DNA of 17,628 nucleotides from CAZISM01 sp964541895 (GTDB lineage: Bacteria > Zhuqueibacterota > Zhuqueibacteria > Residuimicrobiales > Residuimicrobiaceae). Of the stretch, positions 6,560 through 14,716 are shown piece after piece. The stretch covers positions 1 to 17,628 of the forward strand of contig CAZISM010000109.1 of assembly GCA_964541895.1 (NCBI GenBank), given 5' to 3'. The first letter of the stretch is position 1. Each line of letters begins with the position of its first letter. A program made the position numbers and the translations under genes. The notes under the pieces are model-generated. The model was not told the DNA's origin, ran no database searches, and worked only from the letters and a program-made list of their open reading frames with translations.

Positions 6560-6863
6560 AAATCCAGGCGCGTGTGCAATCAGTAATGGTGTTTTGTTCA
6601 GGATTCTCAATTCACCGATTAAGGATGCAAAACCCGCCTGCAAAGGTATGCCGGTCGACGCCATAATACTGGGCAGCATTAATGGTGCAAAGCCCAAAAG
6701 GACATCCTGTGAAAGGTGAATGATCATTACTCATAACGCGGCAGCGTTGCTTTGCTTCCGGAATAGCCAAGATCCAGCTAACACCATATACACTTGCCCC
6801 ATCTCGAGGTTGTCATCGCTCCATGTCGATGCAGAAAAGTTTTTGATAAGGGAGAACATCCAT
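6560..6863 (+). other. 304-base spacer, no supported gene
   Basis: No convincing gene is seen. One plus-strand frame (about 6550-6720) is open and protein-like (for example GVLFRILNSPIKDAKPA and AIILGSINGAKPK) but lacks a start codon and Shine-Dalgarno. The antisense frame is hydrophobic (LGFAPLMLPSIMASTGIPL). Either could be a gene remnant. The frame of the downstream YkgJ gene is also open from 6720, but its start is set at 6864. Confidence 0.4.
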
Positions 6864-7382
6864 ATGCTGATTGAAAAAGATTTGGAAAAAATAAGGCTGC
6901 TGGGTGAAAGAAACGAGCAGCAGAATTTCAAATTCCGGTCATTTCTAAAATATACCGACATGGCGTCCAGTGAAATAGACAGTATGGTACTAGAGATCTA
7001 TGATCACGTGCGCCGAGAAATAGATTGCAGCGAGTGTGCCAATTGCTGTAAACAGTTTACACCGCTTCTCGATGAACATGACATCGGGCGATTCATTAAA
7101 AAACTGGATATGGATGCAGCGGAATTCAAAAGCCGCTACCTGGAGGAGGCGAAAGCGGATGACGATAAAGAAACATATCAATTTCGAGAATTGCCCTGTC
7201 CGTTTTTGCTGAATAATAGATGCAGCAACTATCATAACCGACCCCGACAGTGCCGGGCCTATCCCTATTTGCATAAAAAGGATTTTACGAGCAGATTGTT
7301 GAGCGTGATCCATAATTACTCTGTCTGCCCGATTGTGTTCAATGTGTTCGAACGCTTGAAAAATAATTTTCGGCGATATTGA
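6864..7382 (+). CDS. YkgJ-family cysteine cluster protein
   Basis: A 172-residue protein of the YkgJ/CxxCxxCC family (PF03692), predicted to bind zinc or an iron-sulfur cluster. The N-terminal 50 residues are helical and charged. Then come C55-x2-C58-x2-C61-C62 (CSECANCC), C112 (LPCPFL), C120 (NRCSNY), C130 in the typical RPRQCRAYP motif, and C155 (VCPIVF). All eight expected cysteines are present, so the site looks functional. The start ATG at 6864 follows AAGGGAGA; the in-frame ATG at 6720 would add 48 residues unlike the family and has no clear SD. The gene is a single unit 72 bases before the DUF4177 gene. Family members are often linked to protein modification or metal handling, but no reaction is proven. 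Confidence 0.9.
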   Translation: MLIEKDLEKIRLLGERNEQQNFKFRSFLKYTDMASSEIDSMVLEIYDHVRREIDCSECANCCKQFTPLLDEHDIGRFIKKLDMDAAEFKSRYLEEAKADDDKETYQFRELPCPFLLNNRCSNYHNRPRQCRAYPYLHKKDFTSRLLSVIHNYSVCPIVFNVFERLKNNFRRY

Positions 7383-7454
7383 CTGCTCGCCGTGCAGGTA
7401 CTGTATCGGCAATTTTGCAGAGCGCGTTGGCTGTCATACCATTCAGGAGGAGCT

Positions 7455-7655
7455 ATGAACACCAGATGGGAGTACAAGACCATCAAACAGAAAGCAAAGG
7501 GTTTCCTGGGCGGCAAGTTCGACGAATCCCTGCTCGACGTGACCATGAACGAGCTCGGTCGCGACGGATGGGAACTGGCAGCCGCTTTCGACACCAACGA
7601 AGCCTATGGCCGTACCCGGGAGGTGGTCGTTATCTTTAAGCGACCGAAAAGCTGA
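7455..7655 (+). CDS. DUF4177 domain-containing small protein
   Basis: A 66-residue protein made almost entirely of a DUF4177-like domain: WEYKTIKQ first strand, a central helix (LLDVTMNELGRDGWELAA) with the typical LN-x-x-G-x-x-GWEL pattern, and a final strand (TREVVVIFKRPKS). The function of the family is unknown. It is usually small, cytoplasmic, and found alone or near membrane genes. AGGAGGAG directly upstream (7445-7452) and the ATG at 7455 fix the start; the upstream open frame from 7392 is not needed. The following gene starts 113 bases later. Confidence 0.88.
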   Translation: MNTRWEYKTIKQKAKGFLGGKFDESLLDVTMNELGRDGWELAAAFDTNEAYGRTREVVVIFKRPKS

Positions 7656-7768
7656 AAATCTCGCGGAACCATCTAATAAAGCCGTCTCACAGCGGCGTTC
7701 AGGGTGATGATCGATCGTACACCGGCGATCCATTGACGGCCGCCAGGGAAGAGGAGCGTGCGAATTCA

Positions 7769-8146
7769 ATGAGTGACAGACTTGGAAATCCATCCGGCGA
7801 GCTCGGCACAAAGGTGCGCAACGTGTTTATTATCCTTGTCGCGGCCGGGCTTTTTGTGCTTAAATCAAAATACTCGGGTCCTTTCGAGGAACTTGTTCAT
7901 TCGTATGGTGGGAATGTCAGCGTCTCTTTTGCGCTCTATTTCAATTTTATCAATCTCAACCTGCCACGCCGGTCCCGGAGGCTCCTGGCGTTGCTTCTGA
8001 CTCTGATCTGTGTTGAATCGTTTGAATGGCTCGATGGATTCGGACTCTTTGCCAACACCTATGACCCCAAAGATGTGTTGGCGAACGCAATCGGCGTTGG
8101 ATGCGCGTATGGCCTGGAAAGAGCTATGAGCCGCCGGCGTGCATAA
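7769..8146 (+). CDS. VanZ-like small integral membrane protein
   Basis: A 125-residue membrane protein with about three to four hydrophobic segments: VFIILVAAGLFVLK (about 19-32), VSVSFALYFNFINL (50-63), LLALLLTLICVESFEWL (72-88) and a C-terminal glycine-rich helix. The motif YDPKDVLANAIGVGCAYGLE near 98-117 resembles the D-x-x-x-N-x-x-G signature of VanZ-like proteins, and E83 in VESFEWL matches their conserved acidic position. VanZ itself gives low-level teicoplanin resistance; most relatives have no known role. The start at 7769 has GAGGAG 12 bases upstream, a long spacing, and the frame is open further upstream (TTG at 7733), so the N-terminus is uncertain. Confidence 0.7.
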   Translation: MSDRLGNPSGELGTKVRNVFIILVAAGLFVLKSKYSGPFEELVHSYGGNVSVSFALYFNFINLNLPRRSRRLLALLLTLICVESFEWLDGFGLFANTYDPKDVLANAIGVGCAYGLERAMSRRRA

Positions 8147-8178
8147 TAATGGTCTCCTTCGCTGCAGAAGCATTTCAT

Positions 8179-8197
8179 CGCCGGCCGTAAGCCGGCG
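8179..8197 (+). repeat. perfect GC-rich hairpin
   Basis: CGCCGGC pairs with GCCGGCG around the loop CGTAA, 32 bases after the VanZ-like stop. No T-run follows, so it may be a Rho-dependent stop, an mRNA stabiliser or a REP-like element. No second copy of the same loop is seen in the window. Confidence 0.4.
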
Positions 8198-8231
8198 CAT
8201 CAGGAATAACCTAGTGATCGCAAGGAGTGTG

Positions 8232-9002
8232 ATGAACTCTATACAGGAAAGCATCGCCACCGCCATGGAGTGTGACGATGTAGAGCTGGTGGACTATTTG
8301 CCCTATATTCTGCAGGATTTTACCGAACTGGGGTCTTCTGCCGCATCGTTGACCAGTATCGTTAAGGATAATAATAACAATGATACAGCTCGTATTCTCG
8401 ACCTGGGGTGCGGCAAGGGAGCGGTATTGATGGAAATGGCCCGGCAGGTAAAGTCGATATGCCTGGGCATTGACGGCATAAAAGAGTTTATCGAGCATGC
8501 CGGCGCGGAGGCCAGAAAGAGGGGCTTGACCCAGTGCCGATTCCAGGTCGGTGATATACGCAACATCGGAGATATAAAGGGCAAATTTGATTTTATCATT
8601 CTGGGTTCCATCGGTCCGGTGTTCGGAGATTATTATACCACGATGGAGACGCTGAAACCGATATTGGATGACGATGGTATCATTGTGCTCGACGATGGCT
8701 ATATTAAAGAGGGCATAGCATTCACCCATGCGCTGATCGGAACTAAAGGGGCGCTGATCGAACAGATCACCCGCGCCGGGATGGAGATACTCAAAGAATA
8801 TCCCGGTGATGAGATACGCAATAAAGGCGAGTATGAAAAACAGCTGCAGGATATAACGAAACGGTGTCACGAGTTGATGGTTGCACACCCTGATAAAAAA
8901 GAACTGTTTAAAAATTATTTACAAAAGCAGGAAAAAGAGTACCATAATCTCGAAGAAGCGATAACCAGTTCGACCATGCTGATAAAACGAAAAAGAGCCT
9001 GA
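8232..9002 (+). CDS. class I SAM-dependent methyltransferase
   Basis: A 256-residue soluble methyltransferase. After a helical N-terminal cap (DYLPYILQDFTELGSS) comes the Rossmann SAM-binding motif I, RILDLGCGKGAVLMEMA (about 54-70). It is followed by the acidic ribose-binding end of strand 2 (LGIDG, about 78-82), motif GDIRNI (108-113) and the strand-4 segment FDFIILGSIGPVFGDY. The C-terminal third is a charged helix that may cover the active site. The substrate is unknown; wording is closer to small-molecule methyltransferases than to RNA or DNA enzymes, but this is a guess. The start ATG at 8232 is fixed by AAGGAG four bases upstream. The longer frame from 8139 overlaps the VanZ-like gene and has no SD. 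Confidence 0.88.
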   Translation: MNSIQESIATAMECDDVELVDYLPYILQDFTELGSSAASLTSIVKDNNNNDTARILDLGCGKGAVLMEMARQVKSICLGIDGIKEFIEHAGAEARKRGLTQCRFQVGDIRNIGDIKGKFDFIILGSIGPVFGDYYTTMETLKPILDDDGIIVLDDGYIKEGIAFTHALIGTKGALIEQITRAGMEILKEYPGDEIRNKGEYEKQLQDITKRCHELMVAHPDKKELFKNYLQKQEKEYHNLEEAITSSTMLIKRKRA

Positions 9003-9145
9003 CACGGCTTTTTCGCAAAGATCGGCCGGGAGCGGCGGTGGCCGGCGTTTCAGCAAACATTACTCCAGCTCTCCGACATGGCTGTCCTTTTGCGGTGCGG
9101 CCCTGCAGCCTGGAGTCAGCTTTTCATCATGGTGCAGGTGGTAAA

Positions 9146-9661
9146 ATGAAATCATTACACGAAGACATGGCTGAATTCAGAAAGCAGCTGCAGCAGGGCT
9201 CTGTTCAAAAGGCCTATCAGGGCCTGCTGGAATTCATGACGAGTTTGAAACATCATTTTGCCGCGACACACCCCGATTACGCCGCGCCTGGAGGTCTCTA
9301 TCAGGGGTATATGGATATGACCTATTTCGCTCTCTTGCCCGGATCACTGCAAGAGAGAGAGTTAAAAATCGCCGTCGTGTTTCTCTATGATTCGTTCAGA
9401 TTCGAGATCTGGTTGTCCGGAAAAAACAAGCGGATTCTAAACAGATACTGGAAGCTGATCAGGGACAGCGGCTGGCATACATATAAAGTCGTGGAACCCG
9501 GCACAGGTGTAGATGCCGTGGTCGAGCACGTTCTGGCGGAAAATCCGGATTTCAGCGATTTGAACAGGTTGACGAAACAGATAGAACAGGAGGCGGTGAA
9601 TTTTATCAGCGAGATCGAGTCTTTGCTGACCCGCTGTGCAAGCCGGCTTCTTGTTGTATAA
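9146..9661 (+). CDS. DUF7000-like hypothetical protein
   Basis: A 171-residue soluble protein. It starts MKSLHEDMAEFRKQLQQG and contains KAYQGLLEFMTSLKHHF and a stretch ending GLYQGYMDMTYFALLPGSL. A beta-strand pair follows (LKIAVVFLYDSFRFEIWLSG) and then KRILNRYWKLIRDSGW. I associate this pattern (helical start, QGYMDMTYF, FEVW-type strand, YW-x-L) with the DUF7000 group, which has no known function; the family name is given with moderate confidence. The final third is a long amphipathic helix. The start ATG at 9146 has AGGTGGT just upstream; the frame is open further 5' but without SD. No catalytic motif is visible. Confidence 0.72.
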   Translation: MKSLHEDMAEFRKQLQQGSVQKAYQGLLEFMTSLKHHFAATHPDYAAPGGLYQGYMDMTYFALLPGSLQERELKIAVVFLYDSFRFEIWLSGKNKRILNRYWKLIRDSGWHTYKVVEPGTGVDAVVEHVLAENPDFSDLNRLTKQIEQEAVNFISEIESLLTRCASRLLVV

Positions 9662-9680
9662 TTATTACTCTTGGCCGGCC
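9644..9680 (+). terminator. weak candidate terminator after the DUF7000-like gene
   Basis: GCCGGC at 9644-9649 can pair with GCCGGC at 9675-9680, followed by CTTTTGTTT. The 25-base loop and overlap with the stop codon region make it weak, and GCCGGC is itself a palindrome. Confidence 0.25.
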
Positions 9681-9788
9681 TTTTGTTTCGGAGATTGAAC
9701 CGGGGTGCCAAAATAGAAGTGGTCGATTTCATGCAAGAACATTATACTTTGCCGTCACGTTCCTCACTTTGGCTACGGAGATCCTCAT

Positions 9789-10754
9789 ATGCAGGCCATA
9801 CCCACGGTACGATACCCACTCTATCTGTCATCTATGAAATACCTACCGGTTATGCTCGCTGTTATTCTGATGTTCGCCTGCAACGGACGGAGTGATCGGA
9901 GCGGTGACCGGTTCTGGGGGCACAGGTTCTCGCAGGCGCACGATGTCAGCTACGGCGAACGCGATGTGCAGAAAATGGATATCTTTTGTCAGGGAACCTG
10001 GGTCGGCGAGCAGCAATACTGGCAGGGGGATCGTGTCATGCATCCAACCCTTGTCTACATCCATGGCGGCGGCTGGCTTGGCGGCAGCAAAGACCAGATT
10101 ACGCCGTTTATTCTCCCATATCTGGAGCGAGGGTTTAACGTGGTCACCCTTGAATATGGCACAGGCCCGGGGACAGCGCCCCGGGCGGTGGACGATTGCA
10201 TGCAGGCGCTGCAATGGATCAACCGGCATGCCGCCGGCTACAATATCGACCGGAACCGGATCGTCCTTTCCGGCGAGTCCGCCGGCGGCCACCTTGCTCT
10301 GATAACCGGCCTGTTGAACTCTATCCCGGCAAGCCATCCCGCATATTGCGGGGACAGCCTGAACATCGCCGCCATCGTGAACTGGTTCGGAATCACCGAT
10401 ATCGCCGGCGTGGACACATTCTACAGCGACAGGGGCGAGACGGATAACTATGCCGCTATTTGGGTGGGCGCAAAATCCAGAATGGACTCTATAACAGCAA
10501 ATTTTTCCCCCGTGCACCGGATAACCGGCGACACGCCACCGATCATTACCATACATGGCAAAAAGGATACCGTGGTTCCGTTTGCTCAGGCAGACCTGCT
10601 GCATAAAAGGTTGGCACACGACGGCCTGAAAAATGAATTGGTATCTTTTGAAAACGGAAAACATCTGGGCTTTTCTGATGCGGAGTTCAGCCTGGCGTAT
10701 GGCCGGATTTTCGCTTTCCTGGAAAGCCAGGCCGGCGTGTCCTGGCAGAAATAA
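9789..10754 (+). CDS. alpha/beta-hydrolase esterase (BD-FAE / hormone-sensitive-lipase type)
   Basis: A 321-residue exported esterase. The N-terminus holds a hydrophobic signal ending at a cysteine (VMLAVILMFAC31), so it may be a lipoprotein. The catalytic parts are complete: oxyanion-hole HGGGW (92-96), nucleophile S164 in GESAGG, D260 in GKKDTVVP and H292 in NGKHLGF. The HGGGW/GESAGG pair is that of BD-FAE and related esterases, which often remove acetyl or feruloyl groups from plant or algal polysaccharides. The start at 9789 has CGGAG eight bases upstream; the second Met (9834) has none but would give a shorter signal peptide. The dehydrogenase starts 31 bases downstream, so an operon is likely. 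Substrate not determined. Confidence 0.9.
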   Translation: MQAIPTVRYPLYLSSMKYLPVMLAVILMFACNGRSDRSGDRFWGHRFSQAHDVSYGERDVQKMDIFCQGTWVGEQQYWQGDRVMHPTLVYIHGGGWLGGSKDQITPFILPYLERGFNVVTLEYGTGPGTAPRAVDDCMQALQWINRHAAGYNIDRNRIVLSGESAGGHLALITGLLNSIPASHPAYCGDSLNIAAIVNWFGITDIAGVDTFYSDRGETDNYAAIWVGAKSRMDSITANFSPVHRITGDTPPIITIHGKKDTVVPFAQADLLHKRLAHDGLKNELVSFENGKHLGFSDAEFSLAYGRIFAFLESQAGVSWQK

Positions 10755-10785
10755 TCCGCAGATATGTATAATCAAAGGAAGAGGC

Positions 10786-11724
10786 ATGAAATCCATTTTC
10801 ATCAAGCAACCCGGCCACTTTGAGATCATTGACCAGCCCGAGCCGCAGCCCGGAGACGACGAACTCTTGATCCAGGTTAAAGCGGTTTCGCTGTGCAATC
10901 AACATGACTGGAAAGTCAACAAAGGGCTGTACAAAGATCTTGTCTACCTCGAATATGGCATCGCCGGTTTTCCCGGTCACGAAGGCGCGGGGATTGTGGT
11001 GGACAAAGGGCGCGCCGTCAGTGGTTTCAACATCGGCGATCCTGTCGTCATGTCCGGTCTGGGCGGCCCGCCGTTGTATTCGGAAGTGGTCACCCGCCGC
11101 TGCGACTCTGTAGCGCGGCCGCCCGTGGGTATTCCCTTCGAGCAGCTGGCCATGTCGGAACTTTTAGGTTGTGTGCACCGCGCGTGCTGCAAAATCCCGC
11201 AACTGGCCGGCAAATCCGTGCTGGTATCCGGGTGCGGGCCGGCCGGGCTGGCGGCGGTGCAGATCTGCAGAGCTTTGGGCTGCGAGCGCTGCCTGGCTGT
11301 TGATGTGCATCCTGAGCGCATGCGGCTGGCGGAAAAACTGGGCGCGGACACGATCTTTAACGGAAAAGATACAGCCGCCATGGAAAAATACTCCCGTGCA
11401 GGCGTTGACATCGTGATCGAATGTTCCGGCAACCGGCAGGCGCTGCAGCAGGCTTTTTATTTTGCACGGGAGGCGGTTGTTATATTCAGTTACAGCGAAG
11501 GGATGTTGCCGGTGCCGTCGTGGCCGGTGTTTGATCACGAATTGACGATCTATAGCTCCAAGTGGTTAACCACCGCGGATCTGCAAAGCGTGGTCGACAT
11601 GGTGGCGGCTGGCCAGGTTCGTACAGCGGATATGATCAGTGCGGTGGAGGATTTTCAGCATTATCCCGACCTGGTGGAACGAATAGGACGCGGTGAAATT
11701 GTTAAAGCGATCATGATACCATAA
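10786..11724 (+). CDS. zinc-type medium-chain dehydrogenase (MDR family)
   Basis: A 312-residue NAD(P)-dependent dehydrogenase. The GroES-like half carries the catalytic zinc ligands C37 (SLCNQHDW) and H65-E66 (GHEGAG). The Rossmann half has GCGPAGLAAVQ (149-159) and D173 at the end of strand 2 (AVDVH), which favours NAD over NADP. The structural-zinc lobe with four cysteines found in most sorbitol/threonine/alcohol dehydrogenases is absent, which explains the short length (usual size about 340-350). It probably oxidises a sugar or polyol hydroxyl, given the next gene. The start ATG at 10786 has AAAGGAAGAG upstream; the frame open from 10633 overlaps the esterase. It lies 17 bases before the isomerase-like gene. 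Confidence 0.9.
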   Translation: MKSIFIKQPGHFEIIDQPEPQPGDDELLIQVKAVSLCNQHDWKVNKGLYKDLVYLEYGIAGFPGHEGAGIVVDKGRAVSGFNIGDPVVMSGLGGPPLYSEVVTRRCDSVARPPVGIPFEQLAMSELLGCVHRACCKIPQLAGKSVLVSGCGPAGLAAVQICRALGCERCLAVDVHPERMRLAEKLGADTIFNGKDTAAMEKYSRAGVDIVIECSGNRQALQQAFYFAREAVVIFSYSEGMLPVPSWPVFDHELTIYSSKWLTTADLQSVVDMVAAGQVRTADMISAVEDFQHYPDLVERIGRGEIVKAIMIP

Positions 11725-11741
11725 ACGGTTGAGGAGTAGCC

Positions 11742-12578
11742 ATGAAGTTAGGACTGGACAGCTACAGTTATCATCTCGCTTTTGGCGCCCACCCGGATTT
11801 CTGTCCCAGGCAAAAAATGACCCTGACCGGCTTTATCGATCGGGTGGCGGAACTCGGGCTGGACGGCTTCCAGATCGACCCCATGCATCTGCCGCACAGG
11901 GACGACTCTTTCCTGCGGTCGATCCGCGGACAGGCTGAAAGGCATAATCTGTTCATCGAATATGGCGCCATGAGTCTGCAGCCGGAACAGCTCGCCGATG
12001 ATCTCGTGGTCTGTGCCCAATTGGGTTCGCCGGTGCTGCGCACCTTTGCCGGCTTTGATCGCTATGGGAAAGGCACTGTGATTGCGGATGAAATGAGAAA
12101 AGCGGTGCAGTATCTTGATCTGATCAAGAGCAAGGCCGAAGCAGCCGGCATCAGAATCGCGGTCGAGAATCATGGTGATTTCAGCGCCGACGAACTGGTC
12201 CGCGTGGTCCAGGCTGTCGACAGCCCCTGGGTCGGCATTTGTCTGGATTTGGGGAATGCGATGCTGACGTTTGAGGATCCCATTCAGGCTTGCCGGAAAA
12301 TGGCGCCGTTCGCCATGACGACCCATTTCAAGGATCACGGCGTCACCCTGACCCATTCCGGCTGCGTGGTGTACGGCACGGCGCTCGGCGATGGGGTGAT
12401 CGATCTGCACGCTGCACTGGATCTGCTGCGATCGACGACACGGCTCGAGCGCATCATTCTGGAAATTCCGTGTCAGGCCGAGACGGACGAGAGCGCGTGT
12501 CTGGAAAAGGAAGATGATATGATCCGTCGCAGCATTGCCTATGCGCGGGATGTTTTAAACATCGTGGAAACGGGCTGA
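11742..12578 (+). CDS. sugar phosphate isomerase/epimerase-like TIM-barrel protein
   Basis: A 278-residue TIM-barrel protein of the xylose-isomerase-like / AP endonuclease 2 superfamily. Strands with metal ligands appear in order: E142 (IAVENHGD), D169 (GICLDLGN), H195 (TTHFKDH) and E241 (IILEIPC). This is the usual Glu-Asp-His-Glu divalent-metal site, so the enzyme should be active. The N-terminus MKLGLDSYSYH and the phrase ELGLDGFQID are family marks. Members isomerise or epimerise sugars or inositols, or dehydrate keto-inositols. GAGGAG lies just before the ATG, 17 bases after the dehydrogenase stop. A dehydrogenase plus this fold is a common pair in catabolism of unusual sugars via 3-keto intermediates, which is inferred here. 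Confidence 0.88.
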   Translation: MKLGLDSYSYHLAFGAHPDFCPRQKMTLTGFIDRVAELGLDGFQIDPMHLPHRDDSFLRSIRGQAERHNLFIEYGAMSLQPEQLADDLVVCAQLGSPVLRTFAGFDRYGKGTVIADEMRKAVQYLDLIKSKAEAAGIRIAVENHGDFSADELVRVVQAVDSPWVGICLDLGNAMLTFEDPIQACRKMAPFAMTTHFKDHGVTLTHSGCVVYGTALGDGVIDLHAALDLLRSTTRLERIILEIPCQAETDESACLEKEDDMIRRSIAYARDVLNIVETG

Positions 12579-12612
12579 GGTGTCCATCAGCAATTGCAGA
12601 TCTCTCGGCGGA

Positions 12613-12658
12613 ACACCCGGGGTTGCCAAGAGCGCGACACCCGGAGTTCAAAGAACTC
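12613..12658 (+). repeat. short direct repeats and hairpin after the isomerase-like gene
   Basis: ACACCCGG occurs at 12613-12620 and 12637-12644. It is followed by a perfect hairpin GAGTTC-AAA-GAACTC (12644-12658) and then TTGCGG. The hairpin could end the esterase-dehydrogenase-isomerase transcript, although the T-tract is minimal. The 244-base gap to the next gene supports a transcript boundary here. Confidence 0.35.
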
Positions 12659-12822
12659 TTGCGGCTAACTGCGAAGATGTTTGACATTTATCGATTGTTT
12701 TACGCGAAAACCCACTTTAACCTGAAAAGTGACAGCTCGGCGGTTTGGGTATAGAACAGGCCCGTGCGGCAAGCCGTATACCGCTCGGTTCCGAGATTTG
12801 TCAACCCCCTGGAGACTCGTTC

Positions 12823-14640
12823 ATGAAAAAAACTATCATTCCTCTTTTTGTGCTGGCGGCGGGCCTGCTGTATTGTTCAGGATGCGGGAATAAGGACCTG
12901 ACAGATGAAGGCTCGGGCAAAAAGATCGTTCTGCGGCTGGAACCCGGCCCGAATAATCCCCGCAACAGCGAAGGCGATTTTATTCGTTTGAAGAGCGGAC
13001 GCCTCTTGTTTGTCTACACCCATTTCACCGGCGGCACCGCCGATGATGCCGCGGCTCACCTGGCTTTGCGGTTCTCCGACGACGGCGGTGTCACCTGGAG
13101 CCCACAGGATCAACTCGTGCTGGCCAATGAAGCGGTGTTCAATATTATGTCGGTGTCGTTGCGGCGTCTGCCGGGTGGTGAAATCGCCCTCTTCTATCTG
13201 CGAAAAAATGCCGAGGCAGACTGTGTGCCGCTGCTGCGTCTTTCCAGCGATGAAGGGCAAAGCTGGGGTCCGGCCAGGGTCTGTGTCGATGAACCGGGGT
13301 ATTATGTCATGAATAATGACCGCGTGCTGCAGCTCGGCAGCGGCCGGATTCTGCTGCCGTTGGCGCTGCACCCGGTGCGTGATGGCAAAATGTTCAACAC
13401 GGCGCAGATTCTATGTTACTGTTCGGATGATAATGGCCAGACGTTTTTCAAAGGCGGCGTGGCCGCGAATCCTGATCAGGTGGTGGCGCAGGAGCCGGGG
13501 ATGGTGGAACTCAAAGACGGCCGGATCATGCTTTTTTGCCGCACCGGATCCGGAGTTCAATATCTTTCGTATTCAAGCGACCGGGGTGCGACCTGGTCGC
13601 CCCTGCAGCCGAGCACCATTACATCGCCGCTTTCGCCGGCCTCGATCGAGCGCATTCCGGCCACCGGCGATCTGCTCCTGGTCTGGAATAACAATTACCA
13701 GGCGGCGCTGGACGGCGGCAAGCGCACACCGTTTACGCTGGCCATTTCCCGTGACGACGGCCGGAGTTGGGAACGGATAAAAAACATTGCCAGCGATCCC
13801 GCCGGCTGGTACTGCTACACGGCGATTGAATGGGTCGGCGATGATGTGCTGTTGGGCCACTGCGCCGGCAACACCCGTATCACCAATGGTCTGGCGACCA
13901 CTCATATCACCCGTCTCAGCCGCGACTGGATCTATGCCGCCGTCACGCCGGATCCGGTTGTAAAAACCGATAGCGCCGGCACCGTGGTGCTGGCATGCGC
14001 CGACCCGGAGGCCCGGATTCGCTACACTCTGGACGATTCTCTGCCCACTGCTGCGACGGCGCTGTTTTATAAGACGCCGTTCCAGGTTTCCCGCACCACG
14101 CCGCTGCTGATGCAGGCCTCTAGTCCCGGCAAGGCCGACAGCAAGATCGTTGGCGCGTATGTGGGCAGCGATGTGCTGCAGCCGGCGCTGGCATTCAACG
14201 GTGAACCGGGTCCCGGCGTGGTTTACCACTATTTTGAAGGTGAAGTGTTTCGAACCGCTGATATTGAAAAAATTCCCTTTATTGAATCCGGTGTGGCAGC
14301 GAATATTTCGCCGGCCCCGCGACGGCGTGAGATCAACTTTGCCTTTATATTCAGCGGTTATCTGGACATCCGCCGCGACGGCCAGTATACATTTTTTCTG
14401 AAATCCAACGATGGCAGCGTTCTGAGCCTGGACGATCACCTGTTGATAAATAACGACGGAGCGCACGGCGTGTACGAAAAATCGGCGACCATCGCCTTGC
14501 GCAAAGGGCCGCACAAAATCGATTGCCGCTATTTTCAACTGGGCGGCGGCCATCAGCTGCAAGTCTCCTGGCAGGGGCCAGGATTTGAAAAATCAGAGAT
14601 CAGCGGCGAGATGCTGGCGCATCGTCGCGCCGGACAATAA
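12823..14640 (+). CDS. BNR-repeat sialidase-fold lipoprotein with chitobiase-C and PA14 domains
   Basis: A 605-residue exported protein. The signal peptide MKKTIIPLFVLAAGLLYCSGC has a lipobox-like SGC at C21. A six-bladed sialidase-fold propeller covers about 40-375, with five Asp boxes (S-x-D-x-G-x-T/S-W) near 85-92, 142-148, 201-208, 252-258 and 310-316. A chitobiase/beta-hexosaminidase C-terminal-like domain follows (about 378-447, IRYTLDDSLPT). Last comes a PA14 carbohydrate-binding-type domain (about 465-600) with YTFFLKSNDGSVLSLDD and LQVSWQGPG. A full sialidase arginine triad is not evident, so true sialidase activity is not claimed. It may cleave or bind another acidic glycan. The start ATG at 12823 has CTGGAG upstream; it lies 77 bases before the rhamnosidase and probably shares its transcript. 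Confidence 0.88.
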   Translation: MKKTIIPLFVLAAGLLYCSGCGNKDLTDEGSGKKIVLRLEPGPNNPRNSEGDFIRLKSGRLLFVYTHFTGGTADDAAAHLALRFSDDGGVTWSPQDQLVLANEAVFNIMSVSLRRLPGGEIALFYLRKNAEADCVPLLRLSSDEGQSWGPARVCVDEPGYYVMNNDRVLQLGSGRILLPLALHPVRDGKMFNTAQILCYCSDDNGQTFFKGGVAANPDQVVAQEPGMVELKDGRIMLFCRTGSGVQYLSYSSDRGATWSPLQPSTITSPLSPASIERIPATGDLLLVWNNNYQAALDGGKRTPFTLAISRDDGRSWERIKNIASDPAGWYCYTAIEWVGDDVLLGHCAGNTRITNGLATTHITRLSRDWIYAAVTPDPVVKTDSAGTVVLACADPEARIRYTLDDSLPTAATALFYKTPFQVSRTTPLLMQASSPGKADSKIVGAYVGSDVLQPALAFNGEPGPGVVYHYFEGEVFRTADIEKIPFIESGVAANISPAPRRREINFAFIFSGYLDIRRDGQYTFFLKSNDGSVLSLDDHLLINNDGAHGVYEKSATIALRKGPHKIDCRYFQLGGGHQLQVSWQGPGFEKSEISGEMLAHRRAGQ

Positions 14641-14716
14641 CTTTTCATATCAACCCGATTATCATGAATAGGTTGCACTTTTAAACCTCGACCAGTATTA
14701 AAATCAGGATTACCTT

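Noticed and set aside
6251..6727. 158-residue minus-strand frame with a hydrophobic start
   Set aside because: Most of it is antisense to the well-supported TIGR04076 gene. Only the first 50 residues look protein-like, and no ribosome binding site is seen.
8179..9680. GCCGGC palindromes as a dispersed repeat family
   Set aside because: GCCGGC is frequent throughout because Ala-Gly codons GCC-GGC are favoured; only the hairpin at 8179-8197 has a defined stem and loop.
6029..9788. Integron attC sites between the small genes
   Set aside because: I looked for paired RYYYAAC / GTTRRRY cores bounding imperfect palindromes in each spacer and found no convincing pair; no integrase is present.
9843..10898. 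351-residue open frame antisense to the esterase
   Set aside because: It fully overlaps a gene with complete catalytic motifs on the other strand; a shadow of GC-rich codon use. The same holds for 13573-14562 (antisense to the BNR/PA14 gene).
14673..14701. Sigma-70-like promoter (TTGCAC, 17 bases, TATTAA) before the rhamnosidase
   Set aside because: The implied start would fall on the ribosome binding site, leaving almost no leader, and the -35 match is poor.
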